NCBI GenBank assembly: GCA_944385105.1
Contig: CALWVR010000006.1
Location: forward strand, 1-64,000
Reading direction: 5' to 3'
DNA: 64,000 nt
Source: an uncultured Clostridia bacterium
Lineage (GTDB): Bacteria; Bacillota; Clostridia; Oscillospirales; Acutalibacteraceae
Made by a program: the position numbers and the translations under genes. The notes beneath the pieces are model-generated. The model had not been told where the DNA came from and did no database searches. It saw nothing but the letters and a program-made list of their open reading frames with translations. This document shows, in pieces, positions 43,616-53,520 of the stretch; within the stretch, counting starts at the first letter, position 1; each line of letters opens with the position of its first letter.

Positions 43616-43939
43616 CCCCTTTCATCATATAGTTATCTTTATTTATTATATCATATGCTGCTCTCAAATTTCACATTTTCAATATTATTTTATCTACTGC
43701 AGTGAAATTGCACAAGGTTAAAAATCGAACTTAAAATCACTCATTAGACTTAATAATGTGACAGTTACTTTTTCACTTGAATAAATTGCAATTAACATGA
43801 GTACACACATTAAGTTAGATAAAATATTTACATATAAATTATTATACTATGTACTGATTTATAAAATCTTCTTTTTATTAAAAAGTTAGATATTGCACAT
43901 GCGCACACTTTAGTAAAATACATAAAGGAATTTAGAATT
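43616..43939. other. Divergent regulatory region, LysR / CMD-cupin
   Basis: A 324-base gap between the LysR start and the CMD-cupin copy. It is AT-rich and should hold both promoters and any LysR binding site. I do not see a clear T-N11-A palindrome that I would call. Confidence 0.45.
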
Positions 43940-44462
43940 ATGAAAAAACAAACAGCAGGAAGAGATTCTTTAAATGATTTCGCTCCAAAATTTGTAGAGT
44001 TTAACGATGACGTACTTTTTGGCGAAGTATGGTTAAGAGAAGATAATTTACCTCTTAAGACTCGTTCTATTGCAACTATCACTTCTCTGATTAGTAAGGG
44101 CATTGTAGATAAATCTTTATTATATCATCTAGACACCGCTCGTAAAAACGGGGCTGGAAGAGATGGCCGAAATTTTAACTCACCTTGCCTTCTATGCTGG
44201 TTGTTCGAATGCTTGGGTGGCATTTAGAATGGCAAAGGAAATCTATCGGGACGATAATTTGCAGAAAGCGCACGGGGGTTTCCTTAGTCTTGGAGAACCT
44301 AATGTAAACTTTTCAAAATATTTTATTGGTAAAATTTATCTAAAACCACTTACAAATCCAAAGGAAACAATGTTTATAGCTAATATAACGTCGAAACAAT
44401 TGGTATATTCACCATGCGACAAAAGGCGGCGGTCATATTCTTTTATGCGTAGATGGCAAGAC
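43940..44462 (+). pseudogene. CMD-cupin fusion protein, copy 2, broken
   Basis: Opens MKKQTAGRDSLNDFAPKF, like copies 1 and 3. A frameshift after ARKNGA breaks the CMD domain; a +1 frame resumes at MAEILTHLAFYAG. After FIANIT about 15 bases are lost and the frame shifts again (the DNA still encodes NNWxIHHATKGGG-like sequence). At VDG the gene stops and joins directly to the tail of the island repeat (R3). The last quarter of the cupin is missing. Confidence 0.85.
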
Positions 44463-44497
44463 AGGTGTGTTCATACTTTCACAAGGGTTAAGTTTAT
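44462..44497 (+). repeat. Island repeat R3, tail only
   Basis: CAGGTGTGTTCATACTTTCACA followed by AGGGTTAAGTTTAT matches the right end of R1 and R2 with few changes. It is fused to the broken cupin gene, so the junction marks a deletion or recombination that used the repeat. Confidence 0.65.
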
Positions 44498-44631
44498 TTA
44501 ATTTACATATAAATGTGTATAAAATGGACTATTAAAATTTTTATAAAGCAATACTGCCTGATATTATTTTCACTTATTAAACGTAAGTTGTCTGGCAGCA
44601 TTTTTAATATTTTTATATCTAAATAAAAAAT

Positions 44632-44660
44632 ACCTGTGTAGAGTTTTTCTCTATACAGGT
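44632..44660 (-). terminator. Terminator of the DUF2935 gene
   Basis: ACCTGTGTAGAG pairs with CTCTATACAGGT around TTTTT; the minus strand continues ATTTTTTATTT. Confidence 0.8.
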
Positions 44661-44764
44661 GTTAGTTTATATTTAACAGAAATTTTTAACTTATTACATA
44701 TTGAAATGTTTGTTCTAATGTTATTTGCTTTTAACTCTTGCTTGTAATATATTAGCGGACTTTA

Positions 44765-45670
44765 TTAAGCTTGCTTTAAAAGTCGTATATAATGGTTAGC
44801 TTCCCTTAAAACATGATCTGCAAGCAACGGTAGAATTATAGACTTTATTTGGCATTCCTCTATTCCTTTAGCGCCTGTAGCCTTAAAATCTCTAAATTTT
44901 GTAGTTTCCTTAAGTGATTCTGATGTATTTTCTGAAATTGTTCTATCGTGTACCTCTTTTGACTTTTCTAAAAGATGAGCATAATCCTTTGCAAAATTGT
45001 TTGATGTTTCTATCAATCCATTTTCAGATGGATCAAGTAAGCCTCGTATAAATAAAGCATGTTCCATCATAATTTGATTCCAAAAACGTTCAACTTTATT
45101 TATTTTATTACAGTCAATTTCTCCGTTATCTTGTAAGTCTATTACATACTCTCTGTATAATTTTGCCTCTCTTATTATATGTTTAATCAAGAGAGGGTAA
45201 TTCATTGTAAACATTCTGCAAGATAATACATTGTTTAGAATTCTTTCTTTAAAGTCAATTAAACCATTAAGAAGACTAATTGCACGAATATTTATGCGTC
45301 TTACTTGATTAAACATCGAATTGCTTATTCTCATACCTGTAGATCCCTGTAGTTTTAACTCTAATTTAGTAATTCTTTGGTTAATATTGATTCCTGTAAA
45401 CCCTTGTGTTTGTTGTTCTGCAGCTAATGTGAATTCTGTTGCCACTTCACCTGATTTTAAAACTTTATTACTTACAATACCGTTACTCATGTTTACTACA
45501 TATAATAATAAATTTTCAAAATTTCTTTTATAATAGTCTGCTTCTCTTGCAAAATTAGCATTAGGTGGAGTAAATGCTGCCTCTAAAAATAATGAGTGTT
45601 CCTTCATGATTCTAGAAAAAAATAAATGCAACTCAAGTGACATAATTACATATCTTTGCTTTCTATCCAT
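44765..45670 (-). CDS. DUF2935 protein (ferritin-like four-helix bundles)
   Basis: 301 residues after GGAGG. Two repeats of a helical bundle with metal-ligand pairs: MKEHSLFLEA and HIIREAKLY in the first half, MMEHALFIRG and DHVLREANHY in the second. This is the DUF2935 family of Bacilli and Clostridia, which is thought to bind metals. It is divergent from a giant multicopper oxidase with a 140-base gap, so the two probably share control and may act together in metal handling. Confidence 0.88.
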   Translation of the reverse strand: MDRKQRYVIMSLELHLFFSRIMKEHSLFLEAAFTPPNANFAREADYYKRNFENLLLYVVNMSNGIVSNKVLKSGEVATEFTLAAEQQTQGFTGININQRITKLELKLQGSTGMRISNSMFNQVRRINIRAISLLNGLIDFKERILNNVLSCRMFTMNYPLLIKHIIREAKLYREYVIDLQDNGEIDCNKINKVERFWNQIMMEHALFIRGLLDPSENGLIETSNNFAKDYAHLLEKSKEVHDRTISENTSESLKETTKFRDFKATGAKGIEECQIKSIILPLLADHVLREANHYIRLLKQA

Positions 45671-45810
45671 ATTAATCCTCCAACAATTAGATCTTTTATT
45701 ATGTTATGTTAATATATAAGTCCTTGTTAATATGAACCATGTCCCAATTTTACACATATGATGTAATGGATGTCCTAACATCTTAATTATAATTAAAGGG
45801 GGACTCAGCA

Positions 45811-48800
45811 ATGATAAGTTTGGATGACTATACCTCACCACACTTTATTAGAACATTTGATATAGAAGCAATATCTTTGCCGATTGTTTATAATAAATAT
45901 GGAGATCACGATCCAAATGGACTTTTGTATGTTCTAAAGCAAGACTCGGAGGAGATACAAAGAAAAGCAAGAGAAAATTTTGAACTTCCAATACCCCAGC
46001 CTTATGAAAAAGTACAACCCTTAGTAATAAGAGCAAATGTAGGCGACGAAATTCATATAAACTTTTATAATAAACTTGACCGTAGAGCTTCCATTCACGT
46101 GGAGGGACTTAGATATAATGTTCTGGACTCTGACGGAGCTAATGTTGGTTTTAATAAAGACACTACAACAAAAAACTTTATCAGGTACACTTGGTTTGCA
46201 GAAAAAGAGGGAACTTATCTATTTTCAGATATGGCCGATACAAGGGGTGGCGAAGAAGGAACAAATTCTCATGGATTATTTGGAGCAATAATTATTGAAA
46301 AGGAAGAATCTACGTGGTTTGATCCTGTAACAGGAAAAGAACTTGAAAGTGGTTTATTTGCTGATATTTATAATCCTGTAGAACCAGCATTTCGTGAATA
46401 TGCTGTATTCTTTCATGATGAACTTGAAATTAAAAATAAAGACGGTTTACCACCTATTGATCCTCATACAGGTCTTCCCAATGGAACAACTGCAATTAGC
46501 TATCGTTCCGAGCCAATGCGAAATAGGCCTCCTTTAATGTCGCCAGGACATGAGGATCATACTGTAACAGATGAAGACATTTCAATGAGTTCATGGGTCT
46601 ATGGTGATCCTGCACCACCAATTCTGAAAGCTTATGTAGGGGATCCGTCAAAAATAAGATTAATTCATAGTGGGGTTAAAGAAACTCATGTATTTCACTT
46701 GCATAATCATCAATGGAGATTGGAACCTAATGACCCTAAGTCCACTATTATAGATTCTATTTCTATCAGTCCGCAGGAATGCTATACTCTTGATATACTT
46801 TATGGGGCTGGAAGTCTTAATCATATGATTGGCGACGCTATTTTTCATTGTCACTTATACCCACACTTTCATGAAGGAATGTGGACTTTATGGAGAATCT
46901 TTGACCGTTTGGAAGATGGTAAAGGTATTTACCCTGACGGTACTAAAATTGAAGCATTAATGCCATTAAAGGATAGACAAGCTCCACCTTTAAAGGATGA
47001 GCTACACCCAGGCTATCCTAATTTTATCAATGGTGAATTTGGAGAAAGGCCATTGCAACCACCTCTTGGGATATTAACTGAGAATGGAGAAAATAAAATA
47101 GATCCTACCTCTTTGGAAGAAGCAAATTTTGTTCCTAATTTTGCACCCGGAGCTTTATATTCAGAAACCTGCCCATGTAATATTGATAAAAATGTTAAGG
47201 TATTTGAAATAGCTGCTGTACAAGCAAATATTGTATATAATAGCTACGGTTGGCATGATCCTCAGGGACGTTTTTTCGTGTTAAAAGAAGAAATTGAAAG
47301 GTATGGCACACTTGATAATTATATTAAAGAAATTGAATGTGGAAATATAAGGCCTGAACCACTTGTAATCAGAGCTAACGCCGGAGATTGTATAGAGGTG
47401 AGATTTACAAACTTACTTCCTGAATTTATCGAAGGAAATGAGTTTCAGCTAAAAACGTTGACTGATATTGCAGGCTACCATATTCATCTTGTTAAATTTG
47501 ATACTATTGTCTCAGACGGAGCAGCAAACGGGTGGAATAACCTTGCTGGCGCTAGACAATACGAAACATTGATTGAACGATTTTACGCAAATGAAGAACT
47601 TAATACAGTGTTTTTCCATGATCATCTATTTGCTAATTCACATCAACAACATGGACTGTTTGGAGCTTTGATTATTGAACCAACAGGTTCCAGTTTTGTT
47701 GATCCAAAAACTGGTGAAGAACTAAAATTTGGAACTAAGGCTGTTATAAAAAAGGCAAATGGAGAATCATATCGAGAGTTTGCATTATTTGTTCACGACT
47801 TTGCCTTATTATTTGATAAAAATAACAATCCTTTAAATCCGCCCGAACATCCAGGTTCAGATGACGATCCAGGAGTAATGGGAGTTAATTACCGTTGTGA
47901 ACCCATGATGGAACGTCTTAAAATCAAGGACGACGCTTCACATATTTTTAGTTCCATTGTATATGGTGACCCTTCAACACCAATATTGGAGACTTACCCA
48001 GGAGAGCCAATTGTAATTAGACTTTTAGATGGAGCACATGAAGAACAGCACGCATTTAATATAACTGGTTTATCTTGGAGAAAAGAAATCACGGATCCAG
48101 TTTCACCAATAGTGCAAGAGCAAACAATAGGAATTTCAGAAGCTTTTAATATCAAAATTGATGAACATTATTCAGCTGGAGATTATTTATATTATTTCGG
48201 AGGAATAGATGACTTATGGCTTGGCTTATGGGGAATTTTACGTGTTCATAAATGTTTACAAGATAACCTGATTCCTATTTGCGATGGTCATAAATTTACT
48301 GTTTCGCAACCGTTGACTCCTCCAAAAGATGCCATTGTTAGAAAATACGAAGTTGCTGCTATACAAAAAGATATTGAATATAATAAATATGGAGATCATG
48401 ACCCAGAGGGATTAATGTTTGTTCCATTCAAACATGCAAAAGATATTATGTGCGATAAAAAAGAACCTATTCCGTTAATACTAAGAGCCAATGCAGGAGA
48501 ATGGATAGAAGTTACTTTGCATAATTTATTTGATCCCAACAATCCAATTCAATATAATGATTACCCTTCTGTACCTTTAGATATGCCATATGTTCCATCC
48601 AATAATGTTTCACTTAACCCACAGTTTCTAAAATACGACCCTATATATTCATCGGGTGTAAATGTTGGGTATAACAACATTGAACAAACTGTAGCACCTG
48701 GAGAATGCATTAAATATTTATGGTATGCTGATAAAGAGTATGGAGGATGTTTAATCAACTCATTTGGAGATTTGAGAAATCAGCGCCATCATGGAATGTT

Positions 48801-49500
48801 TGGTGCCATTATAATTGAACCGCCAGCAGCAAAATACTACAATAATATTTGTCCAGTAAAAGATAGCTATAAAGAACAAGTTGTAATTACAGCTCCGGGT
48901 AAAGAAAATTTTAGAGAATTTGTTTTGTTTGCACAAAATGGTATACGGCTACTTGATATTAATGGAGAAATAATTAAAACCACTGAACAAGGAAACGAAG
49001 GAGCACATGGGGCTCCTGACCATGAGGATACGGGAGAAAAAGGATACAATTACCGCTCAGAACGTTTTTTTAATAGGTTAAGGAGAATTCCACTGATTTA
49101 TAAAGTATTTGATTCTAAGGTCCATGGAGATCCGGCAACGCCAGTATTTACAGCATTTACAGGTGAAAAAGTCATTATTAGATTGCTTATGCCTGCTGAT
49201 AAACCTAGAAATATAGGCTTTACTATTCATGGGCACCAATGGAAATCACAGCCTGATGATCCTTTCTCTAATGTAATATCTGTGCAAGGAGCAATTAGTG
49301 TGGGGGGAAAATATGATATAGAAATTAACTCTTCTAATGTCCCAGGAGACTATCTATATCGTTCTGGCACCCTGCGCTGGGATGTAGAATCAGGTATGTG
49401 GGGCATCTTTAGGGTCATTGGTCATAACGTTAAATGCTGCTGTGAAAACTTCTGCCGTAAAGCTTATCATTGGTTGGGGAAAAAATGGTTTGAGAAATAA
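45811..49500 (+). CDS. Giant MnxG-like multicopper oxidase, 1229 aa
   Basis: Three tandem units each begin with E(I/V)AAI/EAIS...YN.YGDHDP (residues ~18, ~470, ~848), each with two cupredoxin-like halves, so about six domains. Copper motifs: HVFHLHNHQW at 293-302, HCHLYPHFHEGMW at 346-358 (unit 1), FHDHLF...HQQHG with His603, 605, 611, 614 (unit 2). Unit 3 keeps only partial sites. This split of a single copper centre over a six-domain chain of ~1200 residues matches the manganese oxidase MnxG of Bacillus spores by layout. No signal peptide. GGGGGA precedes the ATG. Confidence 0.88.
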   Translation: MISLDDYTSPHFIRTFDIEAISLPIVYNKYGDHDPNGLLYVLKQDSEEIQRKARENFELPIPQPYEKVQPLVIRANVGDEIHINFYNKLDRRASIHVEGLRYNVLDSDGANVGFNKDTTTKNFIRYTWFAEKEGTYLFSDMADTRGGEEGTNSHGLFGAIIIEKEESTWFDPVTGKELESGLFADIYNPVEPAFREYAVFFHDELEIKNKDGLPPIDPHTGLPNGTTAISYRSEPMRNRPPLMSPGHEDHTVTDEDISMSSWVYGDPAPPILKAYVGDPSKIRLIHSGVKETHVFHLHNHQWRLEPNDPKSTIIDSISISPQECYTLDILYGAGSLNHMIGDAIFHCHLYPHFHEGMWTLWRIFDRLEDGKGIYPDGTKIEALMPLKDRQAPPLKDELHPGYPNFINGEFGERPLQPPLGILTENGENKIDPTSLEEANFVPNFAPGALYSETCPCNIDKNVKVFEIAAVQANIVYNSYGWHDPQGRFFVLKEEIERYGTLDNYIKEIECGNIRPEPLVIRANAGDCIEVRFTNLLPEFIEGNEFQLKTLTDIAGYHIHLVKFDTIVSDGAANGWNNLAGARQYETLIERFYANEELNTVFFHDHLFANSHQQHGLFGALIIEPTGSSFVDPKTGEELKFGTKAVIKKANGESYREFALFVHDFALLFDKNNNPLNPPEHPGSDDDPGVMGVNYRCEPMMERLKIKDDASHIFSSIVYGDPSTPILETYPGEPIVIRLLDGAHEEQHAFNITGLSWRKEITDPVSPIVQEQTIGISEAFNIKIDEHYSAGDYLYYFGGIDDLWLGLWGILRVHKCLQDNLIPICDGHKFTVSQPLTPPKDAIVRKYEVAAIQKDIEYNKYGDHDPEGLMFVPFKHAKDIMCDKKEPIPLILRANAGEWIEVTLHNLFDPNNPIQYNDYPSVPLDMPYVPSNNVSLNPQFLKYDPIYSSGVNVGYNNIEQTVAPGECIKYLWYADKEYGGCLINSFGDLRNQRHHGMFGAIIIEPPAAKYYNNICPVKDSYKEQVVITAPGKENFREFVLFAQNGIRLLDINGEIIKTTEQGNEGAHGAPDHEDTGEKGYNYRSERFFNRLRRIPLIYKVFDSKVHGDPATPVFTAFTGEKVIIRLLMPADKPRNIGFTIHGHQWKSQPDDPFSNVISVQGAISVGGKYDIEINSSNVPGDYLYRSGTLRWDVESGMWGIFRVIGHNVKCCCENFCRKAYHWLGKKWFEK

Positions 49501-49655
49501 AGTAGACTTTAATAAAATGATAGTTAAATATATATAACTTAGGTTTAACTACCAAACTTGTATCATGAAAACCTTTTTAATTATTAATATTTATTGTGGC
49601 GGCACACAGTAATAGTAATGTCTGACTTTATTTTATTTTCCATAAATATGTATAG

Positions 49656-49697
49656 AAGTACGCCGATAAAACTTTTGTAAAGTTATCGGCTGTACTT
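49656..49697 (+). terminator. Terminator after the multicopper oxidase
   Basis: AAGTACGCCGATAA and TTATCGGCTGTACTT form a long stem, followed by GTTTTCCTT. The rest of the 345-base gap 49501-49845 has no gene. Confidence 0.75.
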
Positions 49698-49845
49698 GTT
49701 TTCCTTAATCCTATATAAATATATTAAATTCTAAAATGATAGCAAATTTTCTATTTGTTCTGTTTCCTATTGCTATAAACTTAGATGACTCAATAGTATC
49801 AATAAATAATTTTCTAAATAGAGATTAATCCCTATTATTCTTTTT

Positions 49846-50548
49846 TTAATTTAAGATTAACTGAAATATATGTTTGGAAGTCTGTGGGTCACGTAGGCAT
49901 AATCCTGCCGCTAGACGCGTGATTATTGATTGTACAAGAATCAACGAAATTGGAGAAATAATAAACGCTTCTTCAATTGCAGATTCCAAATGCTCTGCTT
50001 TTTCTTTGATGACAATGTTTACTATCTGATTAAGTCTATCTACTGAAATAGCATAATCCGGCATATTATAGTTTACTGAATCATCTATAAGTTCTTTCTT
50101 AAAACTATCTACTATATCTTGAACATAATCAAGTATAAATTGTGAAGTATATAATTCAGATTTGGTGTTCAGTTCAAGACAATTGTTGTAGTGATCATCA
50201 ATATATTTTTGATGTCATTGTAAAATTTATGGCTCTGTCTACAATCGAGCCACAAGCACTTGATGCCACAACTAATAGTTCTGTATATATTTTTTCTCCT
50301 GAAAAAGCAATGTTTGATGTGGATGCAGAACCAATACTACCTAGTATTATTGATAAATACTCGTCCAAATAATAGGACTTATCCCCTAGTTCCTCTCTGA
50401 TATCACTTGCAATTGCCCAAAAATTTGACATGGCTTTTCTAATGCTATCAAAATAGCAATTTCCGTACAATAATTCTTGATCTTCAAACATGTATTGGCA
50501 AAGGGCGTATGGAAAAATTAAATGATGAAATGTGTGAGGCATTTGCAT
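49846..50548 (-). pseudogene. Unknown helical protein split by a frameshift
   Basis: Two minus-strand frames join into one. 50548-50198 begins MQMPHTFHHLIFPYALCQYM and includes FDSIRKAMSNFWAIASDI and SIVDRAINFT. A shift near 50213 continues with HQKYIDDHYNNCLELNTKSE, FILDYVQDIVDSFKKEL, NMPDYAISVDRLNQIV and SIITRLAAGLCLRD to the stop at 49846. The result is about 230 residues, mainly helical. I do not recognise it. The proposed start overlaps the plus-strand gene at 50509, so the true start may be 50491. Confidence 0.5.
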
Positions 50549-50670
50549 TTGTTCTAACTATGGTTGCAGCAGAACAACAAATTGTAATTCGAGGGATTGA
50601 AATGCTTTGCTATGTAGATACTGAAAGCCCTAAAAAGTTATATCAGTTCATGTTGGAGGAAAATCTATAA
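50509..50670 (+). CDS. Small helical protein, 53 aa
   Basis: ATG 50509 (weak AAGGG upstream) opens MEKLNDEMCEAFAFVLTMVA, then EQQIVIRGIEMLCYV and KKLYQFMLEENL. The stop is coupled to the next start as TAATG, which suggests a real two-gene unit. It overlaps the start of the broken minus-strand gene. Unknown function; it may be a trimmed version of a longer protein. Confidence 0.5.
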   Translation: MEKLNDEMCEAFAFVLTMVAAEQQIVIRGIEMLCYVDTESPKKLYQFMLEENL

Positions 50671-50957
50671 TGGATAACTTCAAATCAGCATGCGCAGATT
50701 TCATGAGTAGCATGATTGAGGATACACTATCTAATCTAAAATTGGAAAATACAGAATATAGGAAGTGCCGAGAAAATGAAAGAAATAATGTGAAGACAAT
50801 TGCAACAATTTTAAATAAATTATCTGCAGAGGATAAGGAAGTCATAAATAAACATGAAACAGATATTTTACATATATCGGCTTTCGAACAATTATATCTT
50901 TACAAGCAGAGTTATGTTGATTGTATTAAATTACTTAAAATCCTTGGTGTTATATGA
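50670..50957 (+). CDS. Small helical protein, 95 aa
   Basis: ATG 50670 overlaps the upstream stop; GGAGGAAA lies ~8 bases ahead. Charged helices (MIEDTLSNLKLENTEYRKCR, ILNKLSAEDKEVINKHETD), then FEQLYLYKQSYVDCIKLLKI. This looks like the small helical proteins carried on clostridial phages and mobile elements, but I cannot name a family. Ends at a good terminator. Confidence 0.65.
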   Translation: MDNFKSACADFMSSMIEDTLSNLKLENTEYRKCRENERNNVKTIATILNKLSAEDKEVINKHETDILHISAFEQLYLYKQSYVDCIKLLKILGVI

Positions 50958-50972
50958 AATAATCTAAGTAAT

Positions 50973-51004
50973 ATAAAATCTGCCAATCTTGTGACAGATT
51001 TTAT
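50973..51004 (+). terminator. Terminator
   Basis: ATAAAATCTG and CAGATTTTAT pair around a 12-base loop, followed by ATTTGT. Confidence 0.75.
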
Positions 51005-51070
51005 ATTTGTTGTGGTTCATAAATTTTTGAGGTTATGGTATAATAAAAAGCAAGAAATGGTGGCGATAAA

Positions 51071-51931
51071 ATGGAGCTGGCTAATTTAAATAAAAATGAA
51101 TTAAGTCAAATTTTTGAGCCGATAATTAAAATAATTGAAAATTTACGCTGGGATACGTTTAAGGCTGTAAATCGTGAGTTGATCAATATGTATTGGGATA
51201 TTGGTAATTTTGTAAGCGAAAAAGTAAGCGTAAGCGAATGGGGCAAGTCTGTAGTTAAAGAGCTTTATATTTTTATACAGCGCAAAAATGAGGGCATAAG
51301 AGGCTTTTTACCGCAAAATATTTGGTGTATGAAATAATTTTATGAAATGTATAAAGTTAAAGAAAAACTCTCACCACTGGTGAGAGAAATAACTTGGTCA
51401 AATAATTTACTCATTATGTCTGGTACTAAAACAGATGAAGAAAAAGAATTTTACTTAAAAGTTTGTATTAAAAATAATTACTCTAAACGTGAACTTGAAA
51501 GAAAAATAGACAGTATGCTTTTTGAACGTACAATGATTTCTAATGATAAAAATTAAATACTCATGTCTAGAAATCCAAATTTAATTTCTTTTAGGTATAG
51601 CTATGTGTTGGAATTTTTAAACTTATTATAAATCATAAATAACAAGATTTATGCAAATCTATTTTAAGAGGTATAAAAGAATTTGTCTTAGATTTAGGTA
51701 AAGCTTTTACTTTTGCTGGCAAAGACTATCATGTTGAGATAGGGAATACTGATTTTTCAATAGACTTATTATTTTATAACTGTGAATTTTTACGTTTAAT
51801 TGCTATTGAGCTAAAAACAGGAAAATTTAAGTCAGAACATTTAGGGAAACTAAGCTATTGTAGGCTATGTGTTGCATTTTCCCAATAAAGAGATATTGGA
51901 AGATAATCTTCGTGAAATTACTGAATGTTAA
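51071..51931 (+). pseudogene. DUF1016/YhcG-type PDDEXK nuclease, broken
   Basis: N-terminal domain: FEPIIKIIENLRWDTFKAVN, LINMYWDIGNFVSEKV and NIWCMK, then TAA where Gln is expected, FYEMYKVKEKLSPLVREI, ITWSNNLLIMSG and LERKIDSMLFERT. After a degraded stretch the nuclease core reappears: FTFAGKDYHVEIGNTDFSID, LLFYNCEF and LIAIELKTGKFKSEHLGKLS (D...ExK motif), then a shift and NKEILEDNLREITEC. This family includes nucleases linked to restriction systems and mobile elements. At least three lesions; inactive. Confidence 0.82.
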
Positions 51932-52335
51932 GAAGGAGAAGAGAATAGATAAAAGAGCTGACAAGAAAAAATATTAAGTAAAATAGGTTAATTTTGATGG
52001 TTTAGTGGAAGATGCGTAAGCATTAGAAAGTACAGTATGACTTTATATAGCTTGATATTATATTAAAGTAGGAAGATCTTTGTTAGGATAGAATGTAATT
52101 AATGGACGAGGCTTATAAAAATATTACAACTAAGCTGGTGATGTTATTTTGTATCAAGGGAATTCTTTTAATATTTTTTTGGCTGCGAGTACATGTAATC
52201 TTACTCAATTTAGAAGGATAAATAAAGTAAAACAATAAGATATTTATCTATAGACTACTTTAGCATATAATAATTTGTAATATCTATCTTTATTTAAAGT
52301 AAGATATTAAAAATATATAAAAGGGGTTTTAAACT
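51932..52335. other. Gap without genes
   Basis: A 404-base AT-rich stretch between the broken nuclease and the third CMD-cupin gene. No credible frame or structured element seen apart from AAAAGGGG at its right end, the ribosome binding site of the next gene. Confidence 0.4.
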
Positions 52336-53073
52336 ATGGAGAAACAAACAGCTGGAAGAGATTCACTTGGAAATTTCGCTCCAAAATTTGCAGAGATTAA
52401 CGATGATGTGCTTTTTGGAGAAGTATGGTCAAGAGAAGACAAATTGTCTCTTAAGATTCGTTCTATAATAACTGTGACTTCGTTAGTCAGTAAGGGTATT
52501 GTAGACAACTCTTTATTTTACCATTTATCTACTGCTCAAAAAAATGGTGTAACTAAAACAGAAATGGCCGAGATTTTAACGCACCTTTCTTTTTACGCCG
52601 GTTGGCCTAATGCTTGGGCAGCATTTCGTATGGCAAAAGAAGTCTATAAAGAGGATAATTTACAGACAGAGCATGGAGGTTTATTTGGTCTTGGAGAATT
52701 AAACGTAAATTTCGCCCAGTATTTTAGCGGTAAAAGTTATTTAAACCCGCTTACAAACCCAGAAGATACTGTATTTATTGCCAATGTAACTTTTGAGCCG
52801 GGTTGCAGAAATAATTGGCATATTCATTGTGCGCAGGATGGAGGAGGACAAATCCTTTTATGCTTAGATGGTGAGGGATGGTATCAGGAAGAAGGGAAGT
52901 CTGCTCAAAGTTTAAAGCCGGGTGATGTTGTAACTATTCCTGCGAATGTAAAACACTGGCATGGTGCTAAAAAGGACAATTGGTTTAGCCATCTGGCTAT
53001 AGAATGCCCTGGAATAAATACGTCCAACAAATGGTGTGAACCTGTTGGAGACCAAGAATACAATAAATTATAA
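52336..53073 (+). CDS. CMD-cupin fusion protein, copy 3
   Basis: 245 residues, intact. It keeps EMAEILTHLSFYAGW in the CMD domain and the full cupin (CRNNWHIHCA, LKPGDVVTIPANVKHWHGAK). From residue 188 on it is nearly identical to copy 1 (EEGK.AQSLKPGDVV onward), while the N-terminal half is closer to the broken copy 2 (QTAGRDSL, KGIVD.SL.YHL.TA.KNG). That mosaic suggests recombination among the copies. It heads the block 52.3-56.5 kb. Confidence 0.9.
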   Translation: MEKQTAGRDSLGNFAPKFAEINDDVLFGEVWSREDKLSLKIRSIITVTSLVSKGIVDNSLFYHLSTAQKNGVTKTEMAEILTHLSFYAGWPNAWAAFRMAKEVYKEDNLQTEHGGLFGLGELNVNFAQYFSGKSYLNPLTNPEDTVFIANVTFEPGCRNNWHIHCAQDGGGQILLCLDGEGWYQEEGKSAQSLKPGDVVTIPANVKHWHGAKKDNWFSHLAIECPGINTSNKWCEPVGDQEYNKL

Positions 53074-53116
53074 GTCTATGAATTAATAATTCTTAAAAAG
53101 GAGTGATTTAGTAAGT

Positions 53117-53373
53117 TTGAAAATTAATATTTATTATTCTGGAAAAAACTTTAGGATGAAAAATTTGTAGACTAAGTAATTTCAAGCAGAGCTTTAGAAA
53201 GAACTCGAATATTTCTTCTTATAAATGACCCTAAAACGGTTTTATTAATTGCCAAATGGAAAAATAAAGAATCATTAGATTTACACCATAAATCAAACAT
53301 GATGAATACAATAGTTGGACTAAAAGAAAAGTATAGATTTTACATGACAATAGAACGATATACTGGATGCTGA
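53117..53373 (+). pseudogene. ABM monooxygenase-like protein, broken copy
   Basis: TTG 53117 opens LKINIYYSGKN, matching LTVNIYYSGEN of the intact gene at 35273. After stops and shifts the third frame gives VLLIAKWKNKESLDLHHKS, then TIVGLKEKYRFYMTIERYTGC and a stop at 53373. The pair CMD-cupin plus ABM is therefore duplicated, with this copy dead. Confidence 0.8.
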
Positions 53374-53520
53374 ATTTTCTAAGTAGAAGTTAGGCGTAAA
53401 CTTTATTGATTTTATTAGAAAAAGGGTAAAAACAAGAAAATGATTTAAGTGAATGGTTCTAGAAATTTGACGACAAATATTTCAATAAATTATTATATGT
53501 AATTAGAAGGAGATTTAACT

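Noticed and set aside
45848..49049. Several short frames on the minus strand inside the multicopper oxidase.
   Set aside because: All lie opposite a continuous 1229-codon gene with complete copper motifs; no start signals of their own.
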